From Moorella glycerini (GTDB lineage: Bacteria > Bacillota > DSM-521 > Neomoorellales > Neomoorellaceae): a DNA stretch of 64,000 bases. Location: NCBI RefSeq assembly GCF_009735625.1, contig NZ_CP046244.1:310001-374000 (forward strand). Direction: 5' to 3'. Position numbers and translations under genes: made by a program. The stretch's first letter is position 1. Every line of letters starts with the position of its first letter. This document shows, one piece after another, positions 33,868 through 41,169 of the stretch. The notes below the pieces were generated by a model. It did no database searches. It worked only from the letters and a program-made list of their open reading frames with translations, and was not told where the DNA came from.

Positions 33868-34145
33868 GACCCAATCCCCCTTCCTTCAAGGTATTTGGCT
33901 ATGGCCAGGGTGCCAACGAATGCCAGCAACGCGTAGACAAAAGCTATGTCCAGGTAGAAATCTTTTTGATAATAAATACCGAGAATAATTAAAATTGCCG
34001 CCAGTAAAGCTGTAAAGGCATCCAACCCTACTACCCGGTCGGCCAGGGTAGGCCCCACTGCCACCCGGAACAAGCAAAGGATAGAGGCCACTCCCAGTGC
34101 TAAAGTTATGATTAATAAAAAGTTCATTCTACCACCTTCTGCCAC
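33864..34145 (-). CDS. mnhF: MnhF/MbhB-like subunit
   Basis: Small three-helix MrpF-family protein (93 aa). 'VGPTLADRVVGLDAFTALL' is the family motif and 'IAFVYALLAFVGTLAIAKYL' the last helix. It overlaps the MnhE-like gene by 22 bp and the MnhG-like gene by 4 bp. An N-terminally shorter form from a later Met is possible. Confidence 0.92.
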   Translation of the reverse strand: MAEGGRMNFLLIITLALGVASILCLFRVAVGPTLADRVVGLDAFTALLAAILIILGIYYQKDFYLDIAFVYALLAFVGTLAIAKYLEGRGIGS

Positions 34146-34666
34146 AATTTTGCCCAGGGCCCAAGGATCGCACTGGCAGCCATTTCAGGGACGAGGGTGG
34201 ACGCATCCAGCCAGTGCACATAAAGGTGTCCCTGATCGCGGTCAACGTCCATTGTCAAGGTGCCCGGCGTCATGGTGATCCCGTTGGCTACCCCGGTTAG
34301 ACTGACCTCATGTTTGGCTTCAAGGGGTATACAAACAATAGCCGGATTTATGGGAAGACGCGGGTGCAGGATTAAATAAATAACCTGCAAGTGGGACTGT
34401 ACTTCCGCCCAGAGGTAAAACAGGAGAAAAAGCAGTGCCGTGCCCCACCGTAACGGGTTTAACAGCGAGGCAACACGACCTGTAAAGAAAAAATCTGTAG
34501 CCAGCAAGGCAATCACTAAGGCCACCGCCGCGCCGGTGTAAACCTCGGGCAGCAGCACAGCTATACTTGCGCCCGGTAAAACCGCTCCAGCAAAGATGAG
34601 CCACATCAGCCACAGGAAAACAGCGGTAGCAGTAAATCTTATAAATTTGGGAGACGAGGTTGGCAA
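34124..34666 (-). CDS. mnhE: MnhE/MbhA-like subunit, first gene of the hydrogenase operon
   Basis: MrpE-family protein (180 aa): two or three N-terminal membrane helices, then a cytoplasmic domain with 'TMTPGTLTMDVDRDQGHLYV' and 'VHWLD', the conserved MrpE block. ATG 34666 is preceded by a GGAGG-containing region (34677-34682). It is the promoter-proximal gene; the start is 85 bp from intergenic repeat copy 1, which carries a sigma-54-like element. Everything downstream to 17018 runs in the same direction without a gap above about 70 bp. Confidence 0.92.
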   Translation of the reverse strand: MPTSSPKFIRFTATAVFLWLMWLIFAGAVLPGASIAVLLPEVYTGAAVALVIALLATDFFFTGRVASLLNPLRWGTALLFLLFYLWAEVQSHLQVIYLILHPRLPINPAIVCIPLEAKHEVSLTGVANGITMTPGTLTMDVDRDQGHLYVHWLDASTLVPEMAASAILGPWAKLWQKVVE

Positions 34667-34835
34667 AAAAGATTACCTCCTTTCCTTGGAACATAAAGGT
34701 TTCGCAACACACCTTAGAAGTAAGCGTTCACCTCTTCGTGGATAATTTATCCCTCCTCCCTTTACCTCAGGCCAAGGTTAAACAAGTATTCCAGCGGCAC
34801 ATATCAAAAGTCCTTAATGTGTGATGGTGGCTACA

Positions 34836-34851
34836 AGCAACAACGGTTCCG
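34836..34851 (-). promoter_or_regulatory. Sigma-54-like -24/-12 element in repeat copy 1
   Basis: On the minus strand CGGAACCGTTGTTGCT has the invariant GG-N10-GC spacing and a TTGC -12 box. It would start transcription near 34823, about 157 nt before the MnhE-like start. Copy 2 has TGGAAAC for -24 but TTAC for -12, so the GC is lost there. Confidence 0.42.
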
Positions 34852-34953
34852 TAAACTACTTATAAGCAAAATCCATGCCAGATTTATCGCAATGACAATA
34901 ACCCCATGCGAAATATAGAGAATGTCCTCGGCTATCTCAATTATGTAGATACT

Positions 34954-34990
34954 AAAAACCGGCGGATGTGACATCGATGCCACATCCGCC
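34954..34990 (-). terminator. Terminator-like hairpin in repeat copy 1
   Basis: A perfect 10-bp stem GGCGGATGTG/CACATCCGCC (34961-34970 with 34981-34990) is followed on the minus strand by GGTTTTT (T at 34954-34958). It could end leftward transcription from the DUF1646 gene. Confidence 0.6.
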
Positions 34991-35030
34991 GGGCCATCAA
35001 TCTCTATTCGTATCTCAGCTTAGGAATTAC

Positions 35031-35058
35031 AAACCTGTGGCTTATTTGCCACAGGTTT
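35031..35058. promoter_or_regulatory. 11-bp perfect dyad in repeat copy 1 (possible activator site)
   Basis: AAACCTGTGGC (35031-35041) and GCCACAGGTTT (35048-35058) flank a 6-nt spacer. It lies about 190 bp upstream of the sigma-54-like element, a usual distance for an enhancer-type activator site. Copy 2 has a degraded version. Confidence 0.35.
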
Positions 35059-35094
35059 GTGGCTTCAAACCCACATGTTTCGTTTTTTTGGTCG

Positions 35095-35143
35095 AGCTGC
35101 CTCCGAAATATTACCATGGTGTTATTCCAGGACCCAGGGGCAG
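35095..35143 (-). pseudogene. Remnant of the 3' end of an NtrC-type regulator gene
   Basis: The minus strand reads L-E-stop-H-H-G-N-I-S-E-A-A-R, matching 'LEQHGGNISEAAR' in the Fis-type helix-turn-helix of the regulator at 36760-38154; CAA has become TAA. It directly follows repeat copy 1, as the intact gene follows copy 2, except that about 100 bp between them has been deleted. Confidence 0.72.
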
Positions 35144-35192
35144 AAGAATCGGACGAAACTTAACCACATTTTAACGGCAGCAGTTGCTCTAA

Positions 35193-35216
35193 AAGCCACC
35201 CTATGTAGGGCGGCTT
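35193..35216 (-). terminator. Hairpin terminator after the DUF1646 gene
   Basis: AAGCCGCCCTA-CAT-AGGGTGGCTT forms on the minus strand, about 40 bp after the stop codon, followed by TT. Confidence 0.5.
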
Positions 35217-35255
35217 ATTGTCGAAAAAATAATCCATCTGTTACAGCGGAATGGT

Positions 35256-36287
35256 TTATAAAATCACAAACAGGATTATATAGTAGGCAATCATTATTGC
35301 CAGACCCAAAGGTACCCCCAGTTGAGCCCATTCGCTGCTAGAAATCTCCAGTTTTCCGGCCGAAATGATATTGGGAATATTCCCTGGTATCAACATACCG
35401 CCACTTATGAATAGCCCCATCAGAACGGCTCTTACCTGGGTACTGGTCATTACCGGGCTAATTTCAGCAGCTGCCAGGGTTGCGTTATCTAAAATAGCGG
35501 AAATCATATTAATCCAATATAAAATCCGGCTATCTAGGTAGATAACGTAAGTATCAATAACAGGCTTAAAGCCAGCCCCGAGGAGTTCCAAGGCCAGGAC
35601 AAAGACAAATACTTTTGCTGCCCGAACAAGCACCCCCGTATAAGATTCTACATTTCCCTCCAGTCCAGCAATCTCGGTCGCCTTAACCACCCCACCCCGG
35701 CCCACTAAAATCGTACTTAAGAGTCCTATTACCAATACACTGGGGATGATAAATTCACCCACTTCCCGCATTAGGTACCAGAAGTCGCCACCCATTTTGG
35801 AGACAACAATGGTTGCTAATGGTTCTCCGACCGGAGTCAAGACTGCCCCCAAGCCTATGGCGAAGCAAGCCAGAATGTCCAAGCGTATTTTATCGCGTCG
35901 GTCCAGAGGAAGGTTACTAACTACCTCTACCAGGACCAGGGAAGCGATAATGGCCGTAATTACACTAGAAAGTAAACCGAGGAGGACAACTACCAGAAAT
36001 ATAAAAACCTTGAGGGTCATAAACCGTAAAATAGCATCAATGCCCACTTTAATCCGGTCTTGGAGCAACTTAAATAAGATACCTGCAATTAGGACGGCTG
36101 CCGTAATCATGTATAAAAGATGATTCTCCAGGATTTCCACGACTAATTCTTTACTAAAGACACCGGAAACAATGGTCGCTGCCAGGCCCATGAGGAAAAG
36201 AAAAGGTTCAAGGTTATATTCTACCTGTTTGATAAAAAAGGGCAAGGTAAGGACCAGCAGTAAAATAATTATTAGGCCAATTAACAA
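35256..36287 (-). CDS. DUF1646-family predicted cation transporter
   Basis: Polytopic membrane protein (343 aa, about ten hydrophobic segments) of the DUF1646 group in the NhaD/ArsB ion-transporter superfamily. The re-entrant-type motif 'AIGLGAVLTPVGEPLATIVV' and a second related block 'LFISGGMLIPGNIPNIISAG' are characteristic. Substrate unknown; a Na+/H+ or anion exchange role beside an ion-pumping hydrogenase is plausible. It lies between the two intergenic repeats and has its own terminators. ATG 36287 follows AGGTAGG. Confidence 0.82.
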   Translation of the reverse strand: MLIGLIIILLLVLTLPFFIKQVEYNLEPFLFLMGLAATIVSGVFSKELVVEILENHLLYMITAAVLIAGILFKLLQDRIKVGIDAILRFMTLKVFIFLVVVLLGLLSSVITAIIASLVLVEVVSNLPLDRRDKIRLDILACFAIGLGAVLTPVGEPLATIVVSKMGGDFWYLMREVGEFIIPSVLVIGLLSTILVGRGGVVKATEIAGLEGNVESYTGVLVRAAKVFVFVLALELLGAGFKPVIDTYVIYLDSRILYWINMISAILDNATLAAAEISPVMTSTQVRAVLMGLFISGGMLIPGNIPNIISAGKLEISSSEWAQLGVPLGLAIMIAYYIILFVIL

Positions 36288-36389
36288 CTAACCTACCTCC
36301 TAACTTTGTCGCATTATTCACTTTGTTATTAATTAAACTTTTGAGTTCCATACATCTCCATAATAACTAAAAATCCTGCTAGCAGTTTC

Positions 36390-36734
36390 ACCTCCCCCTT
36401 TACCTCTGGCCAAGGTTAAACAAATATCCCAGCGGCACATGTTACAAGGCTTTAACGTGCGATGGTGGCTACAAGTAACAAGTTTCCACAAAATTATCAT
36501 TGCATGCAAAATGCATACCAGATTTATGGCAATGCCAATAATCCTATGGGAAATATAGATAAAGTTCTCGAAGTATCTCGATTATGAAGGAGCAAAAAAA
36601 CAGCGGATGTAGCATTTATGCCCCATCCGCCGCGCCATCAATCTCTATTCATCTCTCACCTTGTTAGTTGCAAACTTGGGGCGCATTTGCCATAGGTTTG
36701 TGGCTTCAATCACCAATGCTTCTTTTTTGTGGTC
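36390..36734. repeat. Intergenic repeat, copy 2 (upstream of the DUF1646 gene)
   Basis: Second copy of the sequence at 34751-35094, in direct orientation, about 345 bp long and clearly diverged. It sits between the NtrC-type regulator (stop at 36760) and the DUF1646 start (36287). Terminator hairpin and promoter-like element occur in the same order as in copy 1. Confidence 0.85.
36594..36630 (-). terminator. Rho-independent terminator of the two-component operon
   Basis: GCGGATG/CATCCGC stem (36624-36630 with 36603-36609) followed on the minus strand by seven T at 36594-36600. Confidence 0.72.
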
Positions 36735-36759
36735 AATTACATATTAGTTTTGTTCTTCT

Positions 36760-38154
36760 TTATTTTTCTGGCTTGAGGTTATGTTTGGCCAGCAACCGGT
36801 AGAGGGTCTTCCGGTCCATTCGCGCCGTACGGGCTGCCTCCGAAATATTGCCACCGTGTTGTTCCAGGAGCCTCAGCAAGTATTGACGTTCAAAATTGGC
36901 TATCCACTTTTTCTTGGCGGCAGCAAAGGAACTCCCACCCATGGTTGCCTGTTCATCATCACCAGTACCCCTTACTAACGAACGAAATTGTTCCGGCAAA
37001 TCCTCAGGCATGATAAAATCGTTTTCCGTAAGAGCTACTGCTCTTTCCAGTACGTTTTGCAATTCTCTGACATTACCCGGCCAGTGGTAGTTCTGCAATA
37101 ACTGCAAGGTCTGGGAGGAGATACCCTTAACTTGCTTATCATACATAATGTTAAACTTGCCAAGAAAATGAACAGTAAGTAAGGGGATGTCTTCCAAGCG
37201 CTCCCGTAAAGGCGGTAGGGTCAGGGAAATAACGTTCAGACGGTAAAAGAGGTCTTCACGGAAAGTCTTTTCTTGCATAGCCTTATTCAGATCAACATTG
37301 GTAGCGGCTATTAGCCGGAAATCTACCTGGATGAGGTGAGTCCCACCAATCCGGCGGACTTCACCCTCTTGCAGTACTCGGAGCAGCTTGGCCTGCAAAT
37401 TAATGTCCAGATTGCCGATCTCATCCAAAAAGAGGGTACCAGTGTGTGCCAGCTCAAAAATGCCTGGTTTTGTGCGGGTAGCCCCTGTAAAGCTACCCTT
37501 TTCGTAACCGAAAAGCTCACTTTCCAGCAAGGTTGGCGGTAAAGAGGAACAATCTACAGGAATGAACGGCTTTCCGGCCCGTCGACTGCTAGCATGGATG
37601 GCCTTGGCCAGTAGTTCTTTACCTGTACCGCTTTCTCCGCCAATAAGAACGCTGGCATCCGTGCGGGCTGCTTTTATAGCCAGCCGAATGACATGCTGCA
37701 TAGCGTTGCTCTTACCGATCAGTTGGTTAAAGCTGTGATGTTCTTGTAATTGACGCCGCAACTCCCTGTTTTCTTCCATCAGGTTTCTTTGCTGGAGAGC
37801 CCGTTCTATTACCAGGTGTAACTGACTTGCTGTGAAAGGCTTGGGAATATAATCATAAGCCCCGTTTTTGATAGCTTCCACCGCGGACTCGATGGTGGCG
37901 TAAGCGGTAAAAAATATGACCATGATATCAGGGTCATAATCCTTGGCAGCCCGGAGAATAGCCATCCCGTCCAATCGCGGCATTTTCAGGTCTGTCAAAA
38001 TAACGTCAGGTTTCTCATGCCTCAGGACGGCCAGGGCCTGTTCGCCATTGAGGAAAGTAACTACTTCATATCCAAGGGGCATCAATAAACGCCGGCAATT
38101 TTCTAGCATGTCTTCCTCATCATCAATAACCATGATCTTCCTTTTTCCTGCCAT
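36760..38154 (-). CDS. NtrC-family sigma-54-dependent response regulator
   Basis: Response regulator activating sigma-54 promoters (464 aa). Receiver domain (about 1-120) with the acidic pair 'VIDDEED' and phospho-acceptor Asp in 'ILTDLKMPRLDG'; AAA+ domain (about 145-380) with Walker A 'GESGTGKELLAKAIH', the sigma-54 contact loop 'GSFTGA' and Walker B 'LFLDEIGNLD'; Fis-type helix-turn-helix 'GGNISEAARTARMDRKTLYR' at the C-terminus. It follows the histidine kinase by 40 bp. Candidate targets are the sigma-54-like promoter of the hydrogenase operon and its own operon. A broken copy of its last exon-like segment lies at 35095-35143. Confidence 0.95.
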   Translation of the reverse strand: MAGKRKIMVIDDEEDMLENCRRLLMPLGYEVVTFLNGEQALAVLRHEKPDVILTDLKMPRLDGMAILRAAKDYDPDIMVIFFTAYATIESAVEAIKNGAYDYIPKPFTASQLHLVIERALQQRNLMEENRELRRQLQEHHSFNQLIGKSNAMQHVIRLAIKAARTDASVLIGGESGTGKELLAKAIHASSRRAGKPFIPVDCSSLPPTLLESELFGYEKGSFTGATRTKPGIFELAHTGTLFLDEIGNLDINLQAKLLRVLQEGEVRRIGGTHLIQVDFRLIAATNVDLNKAMQEKTFREDLFYRLNVISLTLPPLRERLEDIPLLTVHFLGKFNIMYDKQVKGISSQTLQLLQNYHWPGNVRELQNVLERAVALTENDFIMPEDLPEQFRSLVRGTGDDEQATMGGSSFAAAKKKWIANFERQYLLRLLEQHGGNISEAARTARMDRKTLYRLLAKHNLKPEK

Positions 38155-38194
38155 TTATCTTTATCTCCCTTCAGGAAGCATCTTTTATTTCCCG

Positions 38195-39529
38195 TTAGTG
38201 AGGACTTGATACGGTGGGCTTCGAAGGTTCTTGCCCACTTCTGGTCCCGGCAGCCGGCAGGGTTACTATAAACGTAGCCCCCTGGCCGGGTTGGCTATTA
38301 ACCTCAATACGGCCACCGTGATTTTCAATGATACCCCGGGTCACGAAGAGTCCCAAGCCTGTACCTTTACCCACCTCTTTAGTAGTAAAGAAAGGGTCAA
38401 AAATCCGCTCCAGGTTTTCTGGAGCAATTCCAACTCCTGTGTCGCTAACTTCTATTTCCACCCACCCGGAGACAGAGGAACGTGTTGAAACTTTGATTGT
38501 GCCTTCTTGGATAATAGCATCCCTAGCATTTTGGAGAAGATTAATCAGGACCTGTTGCAGTTGATTCGGATTGCCGTATATAAAGGGCAGTTTGCAGTCC
38601 AGATGCTTTTGCAGTTGGATGCGACCTTTCTCCAATTGCTTGCCTAGCAAGGAGAGCGCCCCTTCCACTACCTCATTCAGGTCCACGGGCAGGAAGGTTT
38701 CCGTTGAACGCCGGGCAAAGGAAAGCAGACTCTGGGTGGTAGTAGTTATACGCCGGGCATGCTTACCAATTACCTGCAGGTCTTTAATCAGGGAAGAAAG
38801 TTCAGGTTGTAGCCCGTTTTGTAATTCTGACAGCATACATTCCAGGCGGGCAAGAATTATGCTGGCCGGATTATTGATTTCGTGGGCCAGTCCCGCGGCC
38901 AGCTGGCCAATGGCCGCCATTTTTTCTGACTGGATTAATAGTCGCTCGAACCTTTTTAGTTCCTCGTACCTTTCTACCAGGGTCTTATTTAACTGGTTTA
39001 TCTCCCGGTTGGCCTCTTCCAGTTGTTGTTTTTCCTTTTGTAGCCTGGCAATTAGCCTGCTTCTTTGGATGGCCAGGCCGGTAAGGTTGGCTATGGCCAG
39101 GATTACCTCCTGCTCCTCCAGGGTAAAAACTCCAGGTTCTGCACTGGCTATGGATAGAACGGCTATAATTTTCTGGTCAACTTTAACGGGGAGGCAGAGA
39201 TATTTTTGGATGGCCTTCTCGGTCATCAGGTAAGCACAGTCGTGAGCGCCATCAGAGAGGTTAACTATCACCGGGAAACCATCACGCAGAGCCGGACACT
39301 GCCTGGAATTCAGTGCTTCCTGGCAAAGGTTTTTGCGGGGCTGTGATAGGAAACACCATTGAGCTTGGAAGGAAAAAGTTACTCCCTCCAGCAAGAAAAA
39401 TCGACAACAGTAAGTAGGGAAGAGCTGCTTCATTTCCTTTACCACCACGGTTACTATCTGGTCCACTTCCATAGGCAGGTAACCAAAAAGGTTATTTAGT
39501 TTAAGCACAGTGGCAAAAGCCTTATTCAC
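38195..39529 (-). CDS. Soluble GAF-domain histidine kinase with Cys-rich sensor
   Basis: Sensor kinase (444 aa) without transmembrane segments. An N-terminal GAF-like domain (about 10-165) has an unusual number of cysteines: 'YCCRFF', 'QWCFL', 'NLCQEA', 'RQCPALRDG', 'HDCAYL' and 'KYLCLPV', which could bind heme, a FeS cluster or a metal. A short coiled coil follows, then the HisKA box 'AAGLAHEINNPASI', N box 'LINLLQNARDA', G boxes 'DTGVGIAPENL' and 'GTGLGLFV'. It sits 12 bp after the methyltransferase-like gene and before its regulator, so both are in one operon. Confidence 0.93.
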   Translation of the reverse strand: MNKAFATVLKLNNLFGYLPMEVDQIVTVVVKEMKQLFPTYCCRFFLLEGVTFSFQAQWCFLSQPRKNLCQEALNSRQCPALRDGFPVIVNLSDGAHDCAYLMTEKAIQKYLCLPVKVDQKIIAVLSIASAEPGVFTLEEQEVILAIANLTGLAIQRSRLIARLQKEKQQLEEANREINQLNKTLVERYEELKRFERLLIQSEKMAAIGQLAAGLAHEINNPASIILARLECMLSELQNGLQPELSSLIKDLQVIGKHARRITTTTQSLLSFARRSTETFLPVDLNEVVEGALSLLGKQLEKGRIQLQKHLDCKLPFIYGNPNQLQQVLINLLQNARDAIIQEGTIKVSTRSSVSGWVEIEVSDTGVGIAPENLERIFDPFFTTKEVGKGTGLGLFVTRGIIENHGGRIEVNSQPGQGATFIVTLPAAGTRSGQEPSKPTVSSPH

Positions 39530-39541
39530 TTTGCCTCGCCC

Positions 39542-40534
39542 CTATTGTCTTTTGGCTGCCATGAATGCCGTTACATACTCGGGCCGGGCGTCCAGGGGTA
39601 ATTCGCAACCGGAGCTGAGGATGAGTTGTTGACCGGGCAATTGAGTTAAGGCCTGAACTTCTTCCCGAATCTTTTCTTCTGGTCCTGATACAAAAAGATA
39701 AGGTTTAACGTTACCTATGAAGCATATGCCAGGTAATAGTTGCATGGCCTCGAGAGGCGAAACGACGTAGTCAAGCCCCACCAAATTTACAGGTATCTCT
39801 TGCAGGTAGGGAAGGATTTTTCCTACCGGACCGGTAATTTGCAGCCAGCGAATACAAGCGCCCGCAGCGGCATATGCTGAGAATATACTGTCCAGGAGGG
39901 GGACAAGATAGCTGTGAAAAGCAGCCGCGGGCAAAACGACGGGTGAGCCGGCGGGTTCTATAAGTACCAAACCATGGGCTCCTGCGGCTAAAAGAGCCTG
40001 GCCCTGCAGGGTACTTACCCGGGCCGTAAAGGCCAGGATTTCCTGGAATTTCGCCGGAGCGTCAATTATCAGGTATAAGAGCTGTTCCAGACCCAGTAAT
40101 TGACCGGCTATTGTCATAGGGCCTGTCACTTTACCCACCACTGGTACCTGGTTTTTCACCTGCTGGCGCAACAAGGCACAGGCCTTAAGAATGACCGGTA
40201 TTCGCCCTGCCTTTGTAGGTTCAGGCAAGTGCAAGGAAGCCAGGTCGTTAAAACCCAGCCGGCCAATAACATAGGGATAATCATCTTCAGGATATTCCAG
40301 GGTGGCTCCCAGGGCTTCTGCCTCCACTGAATTATCGGCCCCTACCAGGAGTAAATCATATTGGAAACGCCAATAGCTGGTAAGGAGGCTCTCTACCATA
40401 GCCTCAGCTTCTGTCACATAACGGCGGACTGGAACTCTGGCTATTCTTGCTGCCCAGGCTAGCACCTGTGGCGCTGCGGGTATTGTTTCTGGCTTTAGCT
40501 CAATAGCTTGCATTATCCTCGTGTAGGAATTCAC
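39542..40534 (-). CDS. UroD-type corrinoid methyltransferase homologue with altered zinc site
   Basis: Uroporphyrinogen-decarboxylase-family protein (330 aa) of the MtaA/CmuA/MtvA type, normally moving methyl groups to or from a corrinoid protein. The barrel is clear ('VVGKVTGPMTIAGQLLG', 'FIGNVKPYLFV', 'LSSGCELPLDARPEYV'). In active members a His-x-Cys follows the sixth strand, before a GN or GD loop; here the segment reads 'CIRWLQITGPVGKIL', so His-x-Cys is lost and only the late Cys in 'SSGCELP' remains. It overlaps the corrinoid protein gene by 4 bp. It may be a low-activity or sensory form. Confidence 0.87.
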   Translation of the reverse strand: MNSYTRIMQAIELKPETIPAAPQVLAWAARIARVPVRRYVTEAEAMVESLLTSYWRFQYDLLLVGADNSVEAEALGATLEYPEDDYPYVIGRLGFNDLASLHLPEPTKAGRIPVILKACALLRQQVKNQVPVVGKVTGPMTIAGQLLGLEQLLYLIIDAPAKFQEILAFTARVSTLQGQALLAAGAHGLVLIEPAGSPVVLPAAAFHSYLVPLLDSIFSAYAAAGACIRWLQITGPVGKILPYLQEIPVNLVGLDYVVSPLEAMQLLPGICFIGNVKPYLFVSGPEEKIREEVQALTQLPGQQLILSSGCELPLDARPEYVTAFMAAKRQ

Positions 40535-41169
40535 AGTTTAACCCCCTTCGCGGTACAAAGCCTCAGGGCGGTAAAGACGTCACCGGCTATCAAATCCACG
40601 TTGAGATCTTCGGGGCAGCACTGCTGTACAGCTCCTCCCCCAGCAATTACTTTTACATCCTTAAGACCGAGTTTTTGGGCAAGGGGCTTGATTTCCCTTA
40701 CGGTATGAAACGTAGTGCAAATGAGGGTGGAAACGCCAATCCAGCTTGCCTGTTCCTGCTGGGCTACAGTAACGAAGGTTTGGGGCGGTACGTCTGTTCC
40801 CAGGTCTATTACCCGAAAGCCTGCCGCGGTAAAAATTATTTTTACGATGTTTTTGCCCAAGTCGTGGATGTCGCCCTGGATGGTGCCTAAGACTATGGTG
40901 TCTTGCTGCACCTGCTTCATATTTAAATACCCGCGGGCTTGTAAAGCATTCATGACGCTCATTACGGCCCGGCCAGCCAGTAAGATTTCCAGCAGGTTAA
41001 ATTCATCGTTGGTACATTTCATGTCCAGGGAACGCAAGGCATAGGTCAACCCCAGTTCTATCACAATCTCTATCGGGAGACCGTCTTGCAACAGTTGGAA
41101 AGCAATCTCTACCGCTTCTGTACTTCGGCCTTCCATAATGACTGTGGCCAATTTTTTAGCATCCACCAT
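40531..41169 (-). CDS. Corrinoid (B12-binding) methyl-carrier protein
   Basis: Corrinoid protein of the MtaC/MtbC/MtvC type (212 aa). The helical cap domain (about 1-85) contains 'EFNLLEILLAGRAVMSVMNA' and the Rossmann-like B12 domain begins with 'GTIQGDIHDLGKNIV', the D-x-H-x2-G base-off cobalamin motif, followed by 'VIDLGTDVPPQTFV' and 'VIAGGGAV'. ATG 41169 has GGGAG eight bases upstream; the frame's earlier start at 41235 would add a hydrophobic tail absent from the family. It heads an operon with the methyltransferase homologue and the two-component system. Confidence 0.93.
   Translation of the reverse strand: MVDAKKLATVIMEGRSTEAVEIAFQLLQDGLPIEIVIELGLTYALRSLDMKCTNDEFNLLEILLAGRAVMSVMNALQARGYLNMKQVQQDTIVLGTIQGDIHDLGKNIVKIIFTAAGFRVIDLGTDVPPQTFVTVAQQEQASWIGVSTLICTTFHTVREIKPLAQKLGLKDVKVIAGGGAVQQCCPEDLNVDLIAGDVFTALRLCTAKGVKL

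Larger units (their letters stand above)
34751..35094. repeat. Intergenic repeat, copy 1 (upstream of the hydrogenase operon)
   Basis: A 344-bp segment that aligns by eye, end to end and in the same orientation, with 36390-36734. Shared blocks include 'GCCAAGGTTAAACAA', 'GATGGTGGCTACAAG', the GCGGATG hairpin and 'GGTTTGTGGCTTCAA'. Each copy lies just upstream of a minus-strand gene. No transposase frame and no terminal repeats were found, so it looks like a duplicated promoter region rather than a mobile element. Confidence 0.85.
34667..35255. other. Non-coding region upstream of the hydrogenase operon
   Basis: This 589-bp stretch has no gene. In order from the operon outward: the hydrogenase leader (34667-34750), intergenic repeat copy 1 with a sigma-54-like element, a terminator-like hairpin and a perfect dyad, the NtrC-gene remnant (35095-35143), and the DUF1646 terminator. 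All are listed separately. Confidence 0.7.
36288..36759. other. Non-coding region between the NtrC-type regulator and DUF1646
   Basis: No gene. It consists of the DUF1646 leader (36288-36389, AT-rich), intergenic repeat copy 2 (36390-36734), which holds the terminator of the two-component operon, and a 25-bp tail before the regulator stop codon. Confidence 0.7.

Noticed and set aside
34751-36734. CRISPR or insertion sequence
   Set aside because: Only two ~345-bp copies, no short repeats with spacers, no transposase and no terminal inverted repeats.
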